DNA of 53,208 bases from an uncultured Pelagibacteraceae bacterium (lineage in GTDB: Bacteria; Pseudomonadota; Alphaproteobacteria; Pelagibacterales; Pelagibacteraceae): NCBI GenBank assembly GCA_902607585.1, contig CACLKP010000004.1, positions 1 to 53,208 on the forward strand, read 5' to 3'. This document shows positions 24,971-33,843 of this stretch, one piece after another. The translations under genes and the position numbers were made by a program. Below the pieces are notes generated by a model. The model was not told where the DNA came from and ran no database searches. It saw only the letters and a program-made list of their open reading frames with translations. Each line of letters opens with the position of its first letter. Position 1 is the stretch's first letter.

Positions 24971-25726
24971 TTATTCATTATAAACGTTTAGATCTTCGAA
25001 GCCTAGTTTATTTAAGCTAATATATGTCGTTTTTAAAGCATTAAAACTTTCAAAAGGACCTACTAAAAGCCTATATTTATTGTTATTAATTTTCTTTATT
25101 GAGAGATTGTTTATATTAATTTTTTTAATTAATTCATTTTTTAAATTATTTGCAGAATCCATGTAATAAAAATCTGATATAACTAATATAAAATTATTCT
25201 TTTTAGTCAACTTTTTATTAATTTTTGGTTTATTTAATGTAAGATCATTAATTTTAATCTCGTCCACAGGAACTTTATCGATAACATTTTTTTCCTCTTC
25301 AAATATATTTCCTTCTTTTGCAACGAAAGTTTTATTCTTTTTTACCTCGATAATTTCTACATAAGGATTATTAAAATCTAACTCCAGAAAAGAAGCAATT
25401 TTCCTACTAATTACCACATTAAATATTTTAGGGTAATCAGCCCTTTTATAAATTTTTGTCTCAATAAATTTTGAATTATCGGGATTTATAATCTTTATTG
25501 GTGTATTTATTTTTAACAAATTATGCATTGCAACAGAGTCATCGTTTTTAATTTTTTTATTGACCACTTTGTTTAAGTAATGATGATCCGAATATATTAA
25601 TGCAAAACCTAAAGATGAATAATACTTTTTTTCTTTTTTTTTAAGTGTTCTGTCAGTTTTGTAATCTGCACATGAGTTCAAGAAGATTGTTGATATAAGT
25701 AATAAAACTATTGTATTTAAATTCAT
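24971..25726 (-). CDS. RlpA-like lipoprotein with C-terminal SPOR domain
   Basis: A 251-residue lipoprotein (signal peptide with lipobox LNSC, Cys19) that fits RlpA by position after mltB and before dacC. Residues about 38-115 align with the double-psi barrel domain (YYSSLGFALIY, NLLKINTPIKIINPDN, VVISRKIASFLEL). The C-terminal 75 residues (FILVISDFYYMDSANNLKNEL... RLLVGPFESFNAL) form a SPOR domain, which binds denuded septal peptidoglycan. The catalytic Asp segment (DRGPF in lytic RlpA) reads RADYP here, so glycan cleavage may be lost. It overlaps mltB by 4 bp. Function: septal peptidoglycan binding, inferred. Confidence 0.78.
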   Translation of the reverse strand: MNLNTIVLLLISTIFLNSCADYKTDRTLKKKEKKYYSSLGFALIYSDHHYLNKVVNKKIKNDDSVAMHNLLKINTPIKIINPDNSKFIETKIYKRADYPKIFNVVISRKIASFLELDFNNPYVEIIEVKKNKTFVAKEGNIFEEEKNVIDKVPVDEIKINDLTLNKPKINKKLTKKNNFILVISDFYYMDSANNLKNELIKKININNLSIKKINNNKYRLLVGPFESFNALKTTYISLNKLGFEDLNVYNE

Positions 25727-26718
25727 ATCTTTATCATGTTAGCCAGAGTACAAACACTGATACCAAATCTCAATGACCTATTCCATTTTAAAATTTTTTC
25801 GTAATTTTCAAATACTAAAAAAGTTGGGGTATCGGGTTTTCCATCTGGTAAAATTAAAGCGGCTTTAAGGTTGGTTTCAAACTCTGTTCCATCAAACATC
25901 ACGACCCCTTTTTTTTTCCATTGTGAAATTCTTAGTCTGTTCGAAATTTTTCTAGCTGATGAATTTATATACTTTTTCTTAATTTTGTTTGTTAATTTTA
26001 CCTTGTAAAAACAAGGTGTTCCTTTTTTCCATCCAATTTTATTAATATAATTTGCTGCAGAAGCTAATGAATCTTCTAAAGATGATTTTAATTCAATTTT
26101 ATTATTGCCATCATAATCAATCGCATAATTTTTTATAGTAGATGGCATGAATTGAAAATTGCCATATGCTCCGGCCCATGAACCGAAGAGTATATTTGGT
26201 TCTATCAATTTATCATCAATGAGTTTTAATAAAATAAGCAGTTGCGACGAAAAAAAATCTCTTCTGCGTTTATCATAACTCAGTGTAGCCAAAGATGAAA
26301 TAATATCCATCTTCCCTACATGTTTCCCAAAATTTGTTTCTATACCCCACAGGGATAGTAATATTTCCCTTTCAACAAAGAATTGATTTTCTATATCTGT
26401 AAACAAATTTATATTCTTCTTTAATAAATTTTTAGCTTTATTAGCTCTTAATTTATTCGCTCTCTTAGTGACATATGTATTTGTATCTTCAAAAAACTCC
26501 GGTTGTTTTCTGTCGTATTTAATAACCTGATCTAAAAATTTAACATTTTTAAAAGCAATATCTATGGTTTCTTGGGATATATCATTTTTTAAAGCAAATT
26601 TTTTATATGAGGACAACCATATATCAAATGATTCTTCTGCATTTACAATAAATGCATTATTTACAAACAAAATTTTAAAAATAATAAAAAATATAAAAAT
26701 TTTATTGATTGATGACAT
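25723..26718 (-). CDS. mltB: Lytic murein transglycosylase, MltB family
   Basis: Cuts the glycan strand of peptidoglycan with formation of a 1,6-anhydro product. The 331-residue protein has an N-terminal signal peptide (about 28 residues) and the SLT_2/MltB motifs: LSLWGIETNFGKHVG with catalytic Glu127, LATLSYDKRRRDFF, and GSWAGAYGNFQFMPSTIKNY. No lipobox is evident, so it is probably periplasmic. The distal peptidoglycan-binding domain of some homologues is absent. First gene of the minus-strand run through the MBL gene. Confidence 0.93.
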   Translation of the reverse strand: MSSINKIFIFFIIFKILFVNNAFIVNAEESFDIWLSSYKKFALKNDISQETIDIAFKNVKFLDQVIKYDRKQPEFFEDTNTYVTKRANKLRANKAKNLLKKNINLFTDIENQFFVEREILLSLWGIETNFGKHVGKMDIISSLATLSYDKRRRDFFSSQLLILLKLIDDKLIEPNILFGSWAGAYGNFQFMPSTIKNYAIDYDGNNKIELKSSLEDSLASAANYINKIGWKKGTPCFYKVKLTNKIKKKYINSSARKISNRLRISQWKKKGVVMFDGTEFETNLKAALILPDGKPDTPTFLVFENYEKILKWNRSLRFGISVCTLANMIKI

Positions 26719-26746
26719 TTACTTTAATTACCACAAGAAATTAAAA

Positions 26747-27763
26747 TTAACTATGAATTCTTTCCCATGCTATTCGTCTAGAAACCAAATCTGTAGGCTG
26801 TCCGCTTTCCTTACTTTCTTCTAAAACCGATAGTAGTCGATCCCCAATCTTCTTTAATTGTTTTTCTAGCAAATTTTCAGTATTATTTATTTCGGAAGCA
26901 ATTGCTATAACCCCACCAGAATTTACTAAGTAATCAGGAGAGTATACAATTTTATTTTTAAATAACCACTCGTCTACACTTGAATTTTCTAATTGGTTAT
27001 TTGCAGCACCTACTATAGCATTACATTTAAGTAGGTTTTGATTTGTAGAGTTTATTGCTCCACCCAAAGCACAAGGTGAAATAATATCACAATCAACTTC
27101 AAACAGTTCTTCGGGTTTGACTATATTTATTTCTATTTCTTTTTTTAATTTATTTATCAAGTCAACATTAATACTTGATGCTGTAATTTTGACACCTGAT
27201 TTTGACAACAACTTTGCCAATTTACCTCCCACTTTGCCGACTCCACTTATCGCAACATGAATATTTTTTAAATCTTTTTTATTGTTAATAAAATTGTTTG
27301 TAGCATTAATTGCAAAAAATAGTCCTCTAGAAGTTGGAGATGAAGTTTCAACATTGATACCATAAACATATTTGGAAATTTTAGAACACTCAATTAAGTC
27401 TTCTTTAAAAGTATTTACGTCACCTGCGGTAATATAGTTTCCATTTAAAAAATTAACTGCTTCAGCATAGCTTTGATACAGTTCAGGAGTTTTTTTGACA
27501 TTAGTCAAATTTAAGGACGCCTTACCTCCTCCGAAGTTTATGCCACAAACACTATTTTTAAGCGTCATTGCTTCAGAAAGTCTCAGAGTATCTTTTTTTT
27601 GTTCATCAAAGTTTTTGTATTCCCAAGAACGAACGCCACCTAGAGCGGGTCCAAGTTTGATATTATGAATTGCAATAATACAATCGAGTTTTGTAGTTTC
27701 GTTTATTGCATGGATTACTCTTTCATATCCCTTAATTTTAATATCTGTAATTTTAAGTGACAT
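26747..27763 (-). CDS. Leu/Glu/Phe/Val-type amino acid dehydrogenase
   Basis: A 338-residue member of the glutamate/leucine/phenylalanine/valine dehydrogenase superfamily, which oxidatively deaminates an amino acid with NAD(P). The N-terminal substrate domain has LGPALGGVRSWEY, LSEAMTLKNSVCGINFGGGKAS (catalytic Lys in GGGK) and ITAGDVNT; the nucleotide domain starts at VAISGVGKVGGKLAKLL. Size and the short substrate domain fit leucine dehydrogenase-type enzymes rather than large GDHs. It is followed by mltB after about 28 bp and divergent from the GT-C gene. The preferred amino acid is not determinable by eye. Confidence 0.88.
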   Translation of the reverse strand: MSLKITDIKIKGYERVIHAINETTKLDCIIAIHNIKLGPALGGVRSWEYKNFDEQKKDTLRLSEAMTLKNSVCGINFGGGKASLNLTNVKKTPELYQSYAEAVNFLNGNYITAGDVNTFKEDLIECSKISKYVYGINVETSSPTSRGLFFAINATNNFINNKKDLKNIHVAISGVGKVGGKLAKLLSKSGVKITASSINVDLINKLKKEIEINIVKPEELFEVDCDIISPCALGGAINSTNQNLLKCNAIVGAANNQLENSSVDEWLFKNKIVYSPDYLVNSGGVIAIASEINNTENLLEKQLKKIGDRLLSVLEESKESGQPTDLVSRRIAWERIHS

Positions 27764-27827
27764 AGCTATATATAACTAAAGTCAAAAAAAGAACATACAC
27801 AAATTATAATGATATATAGTTAAAGAA

Positions 27828-29465
27828 ATGTCCGTAACAGATAATATGCAAAATAAGTTTTCAAAAAAATCTATAAATCTTACGAAAAAAAAATATAATT
27901 ATACATTTAATTTATTTCTGTTTTTTTACCTTATTCTTGGTTTTTATTTTTCAGTAAACACAGGTATGGCTACAGATGAACCTGTAGATCAATACATTTG
28001 GAAGCTCAACGTAGAAGCTATAAAAAATTTTTTTGGTAACAACGAAGATGGATATTTTAATTTATTAGAATATGAAGCTAGATTTCATGGTATTGGTTTT
28101 CACTACATTTCTCAGTTATATTTACAACTAATTAGTATAATAATTGATTTTGAAGAATTTTCTGAAGATACGTCCAAAATTTTATTAAATCATAGTTTGA
28201 TTTTTTTTACATACTTTTTGTCAGGAATAATTAGTAAGAAAATTGTAAATCTAATAATAAAAGATAAATCATATAGTAATCTTTTTTTAGTTTTTTATTT
28301 ATGTTACCCTTATTTACTTGGTCATGGCTTTTATAATCCAAAAGATATGCCATTTTTATTTGGATGGATTTTATCAACTTATATAAGTATACGAATTTTT
28401 CTCAAAATTTATAGGAGCGAAAATGTACCTCTTTTGAAATTCCTTTTTTTATCTCTCTCAACAGCATTTGTGTTATCTATAAGAATTCCTGGTATTTTAA
28501 TTTTATTGCAGTATTTAATAACATTTATAATTACTTCGCGTTTAATCAAAGAACCTTTTCACAAAATCATAAAAATCTATTTTTATAAAATATTTATTTT
28601 TCTTTTTTTTACATTGTTGTTAACTTTTATTTCTTATCCAATTTTTTGGAAAGATCCTATGTTAATATTTGATGCGATTAATAAAATGAAAAATTTCCCG
28701 TATGGAGTTTGCACATTAACTCTTGGCAGGTGTATGGATGCTATGAATCTTCCATCTAGTTATATTTTTACCTGGTTATTTTTTAAATTACCTTTTTTAT
28801 CATTAGTAGGTTTAATTCTATTTCCCTTTACTGAAAAAAAGATCTTTTCTCAGGGTGTTCAGCAAATAATTTTAGGTTCAATATTGCTGACTACAATCAG
28901 TATTATATTTCTATTAATTTTTTTAGAAGCAAGTTTATTTGATGAATTAAGACACATTTTATATATAGTTCCTTTAATTTTAATTATTAGTTTTTCGTCT
29001 ATTTATTTCTTTTCAAAAAAATTGATATTATACATTTCTATTCTTTCGATATTTTCTTTCACTATACAAAATATTAATATGTATCCTTATCAGTATACTT
29101 GGCTTAATCTATTCAGTAATTTTATAAATGTTAATAATAATTTTGAGCTGGATTATTGGGGAGTCAGCGGTAGAAATATTGCAAATAAAATAAATAATAA
29201 TGATCAATTATTACGTCACAATGATAAATGCATTTACGTGGCTCCAAAACATATTATAGAACCTTTTATAAGCGCCGACTATAACTGTGTAAAACCCTTT
29301 TTTTCTATATATCCTAAAAGTACAGAAAAATATATTTTAGTTAAGTATACAAGAAATATTAGAAGAGAAAATCCATCCAATTGTGATTTGATCATTGAAG
29401 AAAGCTATAATCTAAATTTATTTAAAGATAAGTTGATAATGGGTAAGGTTTTTATATGCAACTAA
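27828..29465 (+). CDS. GT-C-type membrane glycosyltransferase
   Basis: A 545-residue integral membrane protein with about ten or more hydrophobic helices and a C-terminal soluble tail. The first periplasmic loop contains the acidic motif ATDEPVDQY, where GT-C enzymes have their catalytic Asp/Glu, and the second has HGFYNPKD. The tail holds NNFELDYWGVSGRNIANKI. These FYNxKD and NFExDYWGxSxR motifs recur in the protein at 47310-48965, so the two are paralogues. GT-C enzymes use polyprenyl-phosphate sugars; donor and acceptor are unknown. It runs tail to tail (2 bp) into the 89-residue membrane protein gene. Confidence 0.75.
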   Translation: MSVTDNMQNKFSKKSINLTKKKYNYTFNLFLFFYLILGFYFSVNTGMATDEPVDQYIWKLNVEAIKNFFGNNEDGYFNLLEYEARFHGIGFHYISQLYLQLISIIIDFEEFSEDTSKILLNHSLIFFTYFLSGIISKKIVNLIIKDKSYSNLFLVFYLCYPYLLGHGFYNPKDMPFLFGWILSTYISIRIFLKIYRSENVPLLKFLFLSLSTAFVLSIRIPGILILLQYLITFIITSRLIKEPFHKIIKIYFYKIFIFLFFTLLLTFISYPIFWKDPMLIFDAINKMKNFPYGVCTLTLGRCMDAMNLPSSYIFTWLFFKLPFLSLVGLILFPFTEKKIFSQGVQQIILGSILLTTISIIFLLIFLEASLFDELRHILYIVPLILIISFSSIYFFSKKLILYISILSIFSFTIQNINMYPYQYTWLNLFSNFINVNNNFELDYWGVSGRNIANKINNNDQLLRHNDKCIYVAPKHIIEPFISADYNCVKPFFSIYPKSTEKYILVKYTRNIRRENPSNCDLIIEESYNLNLFKDKLIMGKVFICN

Positions 29466-29467
29466 AA

Positions 29468-29737
29468 TTAATTCTTTTCTACACTGTTAATTTCTGACAT
29501 TAGTTTATTAAAAAAGTTATAGACTAATATTCTATCATCCTCTTTCAACATAAACTCTTTTTCTAAGCCTTTGTTCATTTCTTTTCTTAATTTATTAATT
29601 AATTCTTTTCTTCCTTGTTCATCAGTAAATTTATTTAGATTCTCAACTATTGGGTCAATTCTTTTTCCAATTGTAAATTCAAAACCAATTATAAATAAAA
29701 AGGCTATAATAACTGTTTTATAAATAAATCCTCTCAT
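29468..29737 (-). CDS. 89-residue single-span membrane protein with FEFTIG motif (copy A)
   Basis: A small protein with one hydrophobic segment (residues about 4-20), then FEFTIG at 19-24 and a charged, predicted helical domain in the rest. Its topology is probably N-in with the charged domain in the periplasm. Exactly the same length, the same FEFTIG position, and further matching spots (EM at residues 53-54) are found in the protein at 47044-47313. Each copy is next to a GT-C gene with shared motifs, but here the two genes converge. I know no function; a partner subunit or regulator of the GT-C enzyme is inference. Confidence 0.75.
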   Translation of the reverse strand: MRGFIYKTVIIAFLFIIGFEFTIGKRIDPIVENLNKFTDEQGRKELINKLRKEMNKGLEKEFMLKEDDRILVYNFFNKLMSEINSVEKN

Positions 29738-29882
29738 TAAAAATCAGTATAATGAATCTTTTTTTTTATTAAAGGATTTTGTGCTAAAGAGCAGCTCAAT
29801 CTGAACAATAAGAAGATAAATAAAATTGTGGTTGTGTAAAATTATAAAAAAATATATTAAGATCCGTATATAACACTACTTT

Positions 29883-29972
29883 GGAGAGGTGGCTGAGCGG
29901 TTTAAAGCACTGGTCTTGAAAACCAGCGAAGGGGCAACTCTTTCGTGGGTTCGAATCCCACCCTCTCCGCCA
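29883..29972 (+). tRNA. tRNA-Ser (UGA)
   Basis: A 90-nt class II tRNA. The acceptor GGAGAGG pairs with CCTCTCC, the anticodon loop CTTGAAA gives anticodon TGA, a long variable arm is present, the T-arm contains GGTTCGAATCC, and CCA is encoded (29970-29972). It is transcribed toward sdhE. Confidence 0.97.
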
Positions 29973-29977
29973 TAAAA

Positions 29978-30232
29978 TTATAATTTAAAATTTTTCAACA
30001 TTAATGATACTTTTGTATTCGAGATATTATCGTTAAAACTGTTCTTAAAATACCAACCATATATTATTTCATCTTCAATAAATAATAGCTTTTCTAAGTC
30101 TTGAAGCTCATTGTCATTGAATTCCTCTATATATTTTTTAACAAAATTACCTAATAACATATCCATCTCCTTGGTTCCTCTATGCGTAGCCCTGTAGATA
30201 ATCTGTTTTTTTAGAATTTCTTTATTTTTCAT
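29978..30232 (-). CDS. sdhE: FAD assembly factor SdhE
   Basis: Promotes covalent attachment of FAD to succinate dehydrogenase SdhA. The 84-residue protein has the family motif RGTKEMD (RGxxE) with upstream IIYRATHRG, then LGNFVKKYIEEF and IEDEIIYGWY. Length is as expected. It is divergent from recG, a conserved alphaproteobacterial arrangement, with 33 bp between the two starts. Its stop lies 5 bp from the tRNA-Ser CCA end. Confidence 0.92.
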   Translation of the reverse strand: MKNKEILKKQIIYRATHRGTKEMDMLLGNFVKKYIEEFNDNELQDLEKLLFIEDEIIYGWYFKNSFNDNISNTKVSLMLKNFKL

Positions 30233-30265
30233 TCTTCAATAAAATTTATTATATATTATAAATTA

Positions 30266-32344
30266 ATGAATCATCTAAATATACAAGACTTCCTAACACA
30301 AAACGTCACTAAATTGAGCGGAGTAGGTATTAAAACTAAAAATTTATTAAAAAGAAAAAAAATTGAAAAAATATCAGATTTACTATGGAACTTTCCTCAT
30401 GGATATACAGATCGATCAAATTTTAAAACCTTAAATAAACTCGAAATTGGGAGGGTTACTACCATTAAGGTTAAAGTTATAAAATACAATTTTCCCAGAA
30501 TCAGAAACCTTCCCAATAGAGTGTTATGTGAAGACGAAGAAGGGAAAATTGATATTATTTTTTTTAATAGTAGAGAGGGATATATTAGAAAAATTCTTCC
30601 CTTAAACTCTTTTGTTATAATAAGTGGTAAAATTAATTACTTTAAAAAAAAATACCAAATTGTTAATCCAGCTTATGTAGTTCCTGTTGCAAAAGAAAAA
30701 TATGTTAATAAAGTAATTCCTAAATATCCCTTAACTGAAGGGTTAACAGAAAAAATATATAGAAAATTAATAGAGCAAGTTTTAAAAAAAATTGTTGACC
30801 TAGAGGAATGGCATAATAAAGAAATACTTGAGAAAATTGGAAATGTAAGTTGGAAAAAGTCTATTTTTTATTTACATGGAGAAAATAAAAATGATCTTAA
30901 TTCACAATATTACAGAAGACTTGCCTATGATGAAATCTTGTCAAACTTAATCGTTTTATCACAAGTCAGACAGAGAGTAAGAAAATTTAAAAAATTACAG
31001 AAAATTTTTGATAACAATTTATCTAACAAACTAATAAAAAACTTTAATTTCTCTCTTACTCCAGATCAGAGAAGAGCCATCCAAGATATTAACTATGATT
31101 TACAATCTGATTATAAAATGTTTAGAATTTTACAGGGAGATGTTGGAACAGGTAAAACAATTGTTTCCCTCATAGGTGCTGCTAATGTTATCAAATCAAA
31201 TTACCAGGTTGTTATGATGGCCCCTACGGAAATACTTGCAAGACAACATTTTGAGTTATCAAAGAAAATATTTAAATCTACAAACGTTACTATTGATTTC
31301 TTAATTGGCAAAACCAAACCTAAGGACAAAAAGATAATTCAAGAAAATCTATTAACTGGAAAAATTAATTTTTTAATAGGAACTCATGCTTTGTTTCAAA
31401 AAAATATATTATTTAAAAATTTAGGTCTTGTTATTATTGATGAACAGCACAAATTTGGAGTTAAACAAAGAATTGAACTTTCAAATAAAGGAGGTAAAGA
31501 TTGCGATATTCTATTAATGTCTGCAACTCCCATACCACGTACATTGGTCATGGCCGTATATGGAGATATGGATGTTTCACGGATTGTTGAAAAGCCAATA
31601 AATAGAGAAAACATAATTACTTTAAGTAAACCTGAAAAAAAAATTGATGAAGTGATACTATTTGTAAAAAAGCAGATCAAAAAAGGAAACCAAATTTTTT
31701 GGGTATGTCCTTTAATTGAAGAGTCTAAAAAATTTGATTATTCAGCAGCAATAAAAAAATATAATTTTTTATCAAAAAAGTTTTTTAATAAAGTTGGATT
31801 AATTCATGGTAGTTTAGAAAAAGATCAAAAAAATGAGGTATTAAATAATTTTCTAGAAAAAAAAATAGATATATTAGTCTCAACAACTCTAATAGAAGTA
31901 GGTATAGATTTTCCAAACGCAAACGTGATAGTGATTGAAAATTCTAATAGATTTGGATTATCGCAACTACATCAATTACGAGGAAGAGTAGGTCGAGGCA
32001 CTCAACAAGGGACTTGTATATTGCTATATAAAGAAAATTTAAATGCCAATGCTAAAAAAAGAATAAAAATATTAAAATCATCCAATAATGGTTTTTTGAT
32101 AGCTGAAAAAGATATGAGACTTAGAGGCTTTGGTGATGTCTTGGGGTTTCAACAAAGTGGGATTAAAAACTTTAAAATAGCCGATCCAATCCATCATGAA
32201 GATCTTTTCAAAATAGCTGATCAAAATATTAGAGATATTGAAGCTAATAAAAATAATTTTAAAAAATATAATCTTCTGTTAAAATTGTTTGACAGAGCCG
32301 ATATTGTAAACGAAATTAATTTGCTAAATACTAGTCGGGATTAG
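30266..32344 (+). CDS. recG: ATP-dependent DNA helicase RecG
   Basis: A branch-migrating helicase that remodels stalled forks and Holliday junctions. The 692-residue length is normal. The wedge OB-fold occupies about residues 60-150 (KIDIIFFNSREGYIRK). Helicase motifs follow in order: QGDVGTGKT (Walker A), APTEILARQHFE (Ia), IIDEQHKFG (DExH box), MSATPIPRT (III), STTLIEVGIDFPNA (V) and QLHQLRGRVGRG (VI). It is convergent with the DUF502 gene with a 14-bp overlap. Confidence 0.97.
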   Translation: MNHLNIQDFLTQNVTKLSGVGIKTKNLLKRKKIEKISDLLWNFPHGYTDRSNFKTLNKLEIGRVTTIKVKVIKYNFPRIRNLPNRVLCEDEEGKIDIIFFNSREGYIRKILPLNSFVIISGKINYFKKKYQIVNPAYVVPVAKEKYVNKVIPKYPLTEGLTEKIYRKLIEQVLKKIVDLEEWHNKEILEKIGNVSWKKSIFYLHGENKNDLNSQYYRRLAYDEILSNLIVLSQVRQRVRKFKKLQKIFDNNLSNKLIKNFNFSLTPDQRRAIQDINYDLQSDYKMFRILQGDVGTGKTIVSLIGAANVIKSNYQVVMMAPTEILARQHFELSKKIFKSTNVTIDFLIGKTKPKDKKIIQENLLTGKINFLIGTHALFQKNILFKNLGLVIIDEQHKFGVKQRIELSNKGGKDCDILLMSATPIPRTLVMAVYGDMDVSRIVEKPINRENIITLSKPEKKIDEVILFVKKQIKKGNQIFWVCPLIEESKKFDYSAAIKKYNFLSKKFFNKVGLIHGSLEKDQKNEVLNNFLEKKIDILVSTTLIEVGIDFPNANVIVIENSNRFGLSQLHQLRGRVGRGTQQGTCILLYKENLNANAKKRIKILKSSNNGFLIAEKDMRLRGFGDVLGFQQSGIKNFKIADPIHHEDLFKIADQNIRDIEANKNNFKKYNLLLKLFDRADIVNEINLLNTSRD

Positions 32345-32945
32345 AAGTTCCAGCTGAGACAATAAATTTTGATGCTTCTTCAAAAGATAAATCTAGATAA
32401 ATTACCTCATCTTTTGGAAACATAAGCAAAAAGCCGCTGGTAGGATTGGGTGTTGTAGGAACAAAAACATTAATTAATTTCTGTTTTGCTTTATTGCTAA
32501 TTTCACCAGTGTTCTCCTTTGTTGCAAATCCAACGGCCCAAGAACCTTTTCTTGGATATTCAACTAAAACTACAGTATTTTTTTTATTATCACTTTTTGT
32601 AAAAGTTTCTGTCATTTGTACGATTGCAGAATAAATAGTTCGTAAAATAGGTATTTTTTTTAAAATATTATTAAATACATCTAATAATCTTTTTCCAATA
32701 AATGATAATGACAAAAAACCAATTAAGGTAATTAAAATTACTGACATGAGTATTTCCACTCCAGGTATGTTATAAGGTAAATAATGATTAGGATTAATTT
32801 CTTTAGGCAAAATTTTAGATGATATGGATACTAAAAATATAGTTAGGTATATAGTAATACCTATTGGAATTAAAACAACTACACCAGCAATAAAATAGTT
32901 TCTTATTCTTGCTAAAATACTTCTTTTTTTTTGCTTATTAACCAT
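32331..32945 (-). CDS. DUF502-family membrane protein
   Basis: A 204-residue integral membrane protein of the uncharacterised DUF502 family. It has two hydrophobic stretches: IRNYFIAGVVVLIPIGI with the following helix near residue 20-45, and GVEILMSVILITLIGFLSL near 65-85. The family block IPILRTIYSAIVQM and a soluble C-terminal domain (VLVEYPRKGSWAVGFAT, VPTTPNPTSGFLLMFP) follow. The gene is convergent with recG and divergent from the M48 gene (19 bp between starts). recG-DUF502 is a recurrent alphaproteobacterial pair, but its function is not known. Confidence 0.88.
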   Translation of the reverse strand: MVNKQKKRSILARIRNYFIAGVVVLIPIGITIYLTIFLVSISSKILPKEINPNHYLPYNIPGVEILMSVILITLIGFLSLSFIGKRLLDVFNNILKKIPILRTIYSAIVQMTETFTKSDNKKNTVVLVEYPRKGSWAVGFATKENTGEISNKAKQKLINVFVPTTPNPTSGFLLMFPKDEVIYLDLSFEEASKFIVSAGTSNPD

Positions 32946-32964
32946 TTAAAATACTAATTTTATT

Positions 32965-33813
32965 ATGAGCAAAATTAATAACATAAATAGAAGAAAATTT
33001 CTTGAAATTTTTGGTGGTTGTGGTTGCGGTTTATTAATTGCTTCCTGCACTACTGCTCCAATAACTGAAAGAAAACAATTAAAATTGTTGCCAGAAAGCA
33101 CATTAAATAGACAAGCAGCACAAATATACGAAAATGTTAAAAAAAAAACTAAATTAAGTGACGATAAAAATCAACTAGAAGAAATTATAGAAATTGGATC
33201 TAAAATAGAAAATGCTGTTAGTGCCTATTTTGATTCGATAAACAAAAAAGATCCAACTTACAATTTTCAGTGGGAATATATTCTTGTCGATAATGATAAA
33301 ATAAAAAATGCTTGGTGCATGCCTGGAGGCAAAATAGCAGTTTATACTGGTATACTTGAAATTACCAAAAATAAACATGGTTTAGCTGCTGTAATGGGTC
33401 ATGAAATTGCACATGCTGTGGCCAAACATTCTATTGAAAGAGCTAGTAGAGCTTTGATCCTGAATGTTGGAACTGCAGCTATCGATATTTTTTCTGGTGG
33501 CGCTATATCAAGAACACAGAGAACTACCGGTGTAGATGTTGCTGGAATGTTAAGAACTTTTGGTATTGATAACCCTTTCGGAAGAAAACAAGAAACGGAA
33601 GCTGATTACTTAGGTTTAATATTTTCCTCTCTTGCTGGATATGATATTAGGGAGTCAGTAAAAATTTGGGAGAGAATGAAGGAAGCAAATAAAGGTCAGG
33701 AACCTCCTGAATGGATGAGCACACATCCATCAAGCTTAAGAAGAATCGAATCTTTAAAAAAATGGATACCTGAAATCATAGTAAAATACCCACCAATAAA
33801 GATGGTCTCTTAG
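32965..33813 (+). CDS. M48-family metalloprotease, probable lipoprotein
   Basis: A 282-residue zinc protease of the BepA/LoiP-like M48 family. The N-terminus NINRRKFLEIF resembles a twin-Arg-like signal, and is followed by a lipobox-like LIASC (Cys28). The zinc site is GHEIAHAVAKHS (His146, His150) with the third ligand in QETEADYLGL (Glu210, ExxxD type). PPEWMSTHPSSLRRIESL is the conserved C-terminal motif. Family members guard outer-membrane protein quality or clear misfolded proteins in the periplasm. It is divergent from the DUF502 gene. Whether it is Tat-exported or Sec-lipidated is not settled by sequence. Confidence 0.9.
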   Translation: MSKINNINRRKFLEIFGGCGCGLLIASCTTAPITERKQLKLLPESTLNRQAAQIYENVKKKTKLSDDKNQLEEIIEIGSKIENAVSAYFDSINKKDPTYNFQWEYILVDNDKIKNAWCMPGGKIAVYTGILEITKNKHGLAAVMGHEIAHAVAKHSIERASRALILNVGTAAIDIFSGGAISRTQRTTGVDVAGMLRTFGIDNPFGRKQETEADYLGLIFSSLAGYDIRESVKIWERMKEANKGQEPPEWMSTHPSSLRRIESLKKWIPEIIVKYPPIKMVS

Positions 33814-33843
33814 TCTAGTAAACTTGGAGTCGTGATTAATAAA

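Noticed and set aside
29738-29882. Intergenic stretch before tRNA-Ser(UGA), considered as a small RNA
   Set aside because: Only weak promoter-like AT boxes and one short palindromic patch (GAGC-AGCTC-like); no strong structure or conserved motif recognised.
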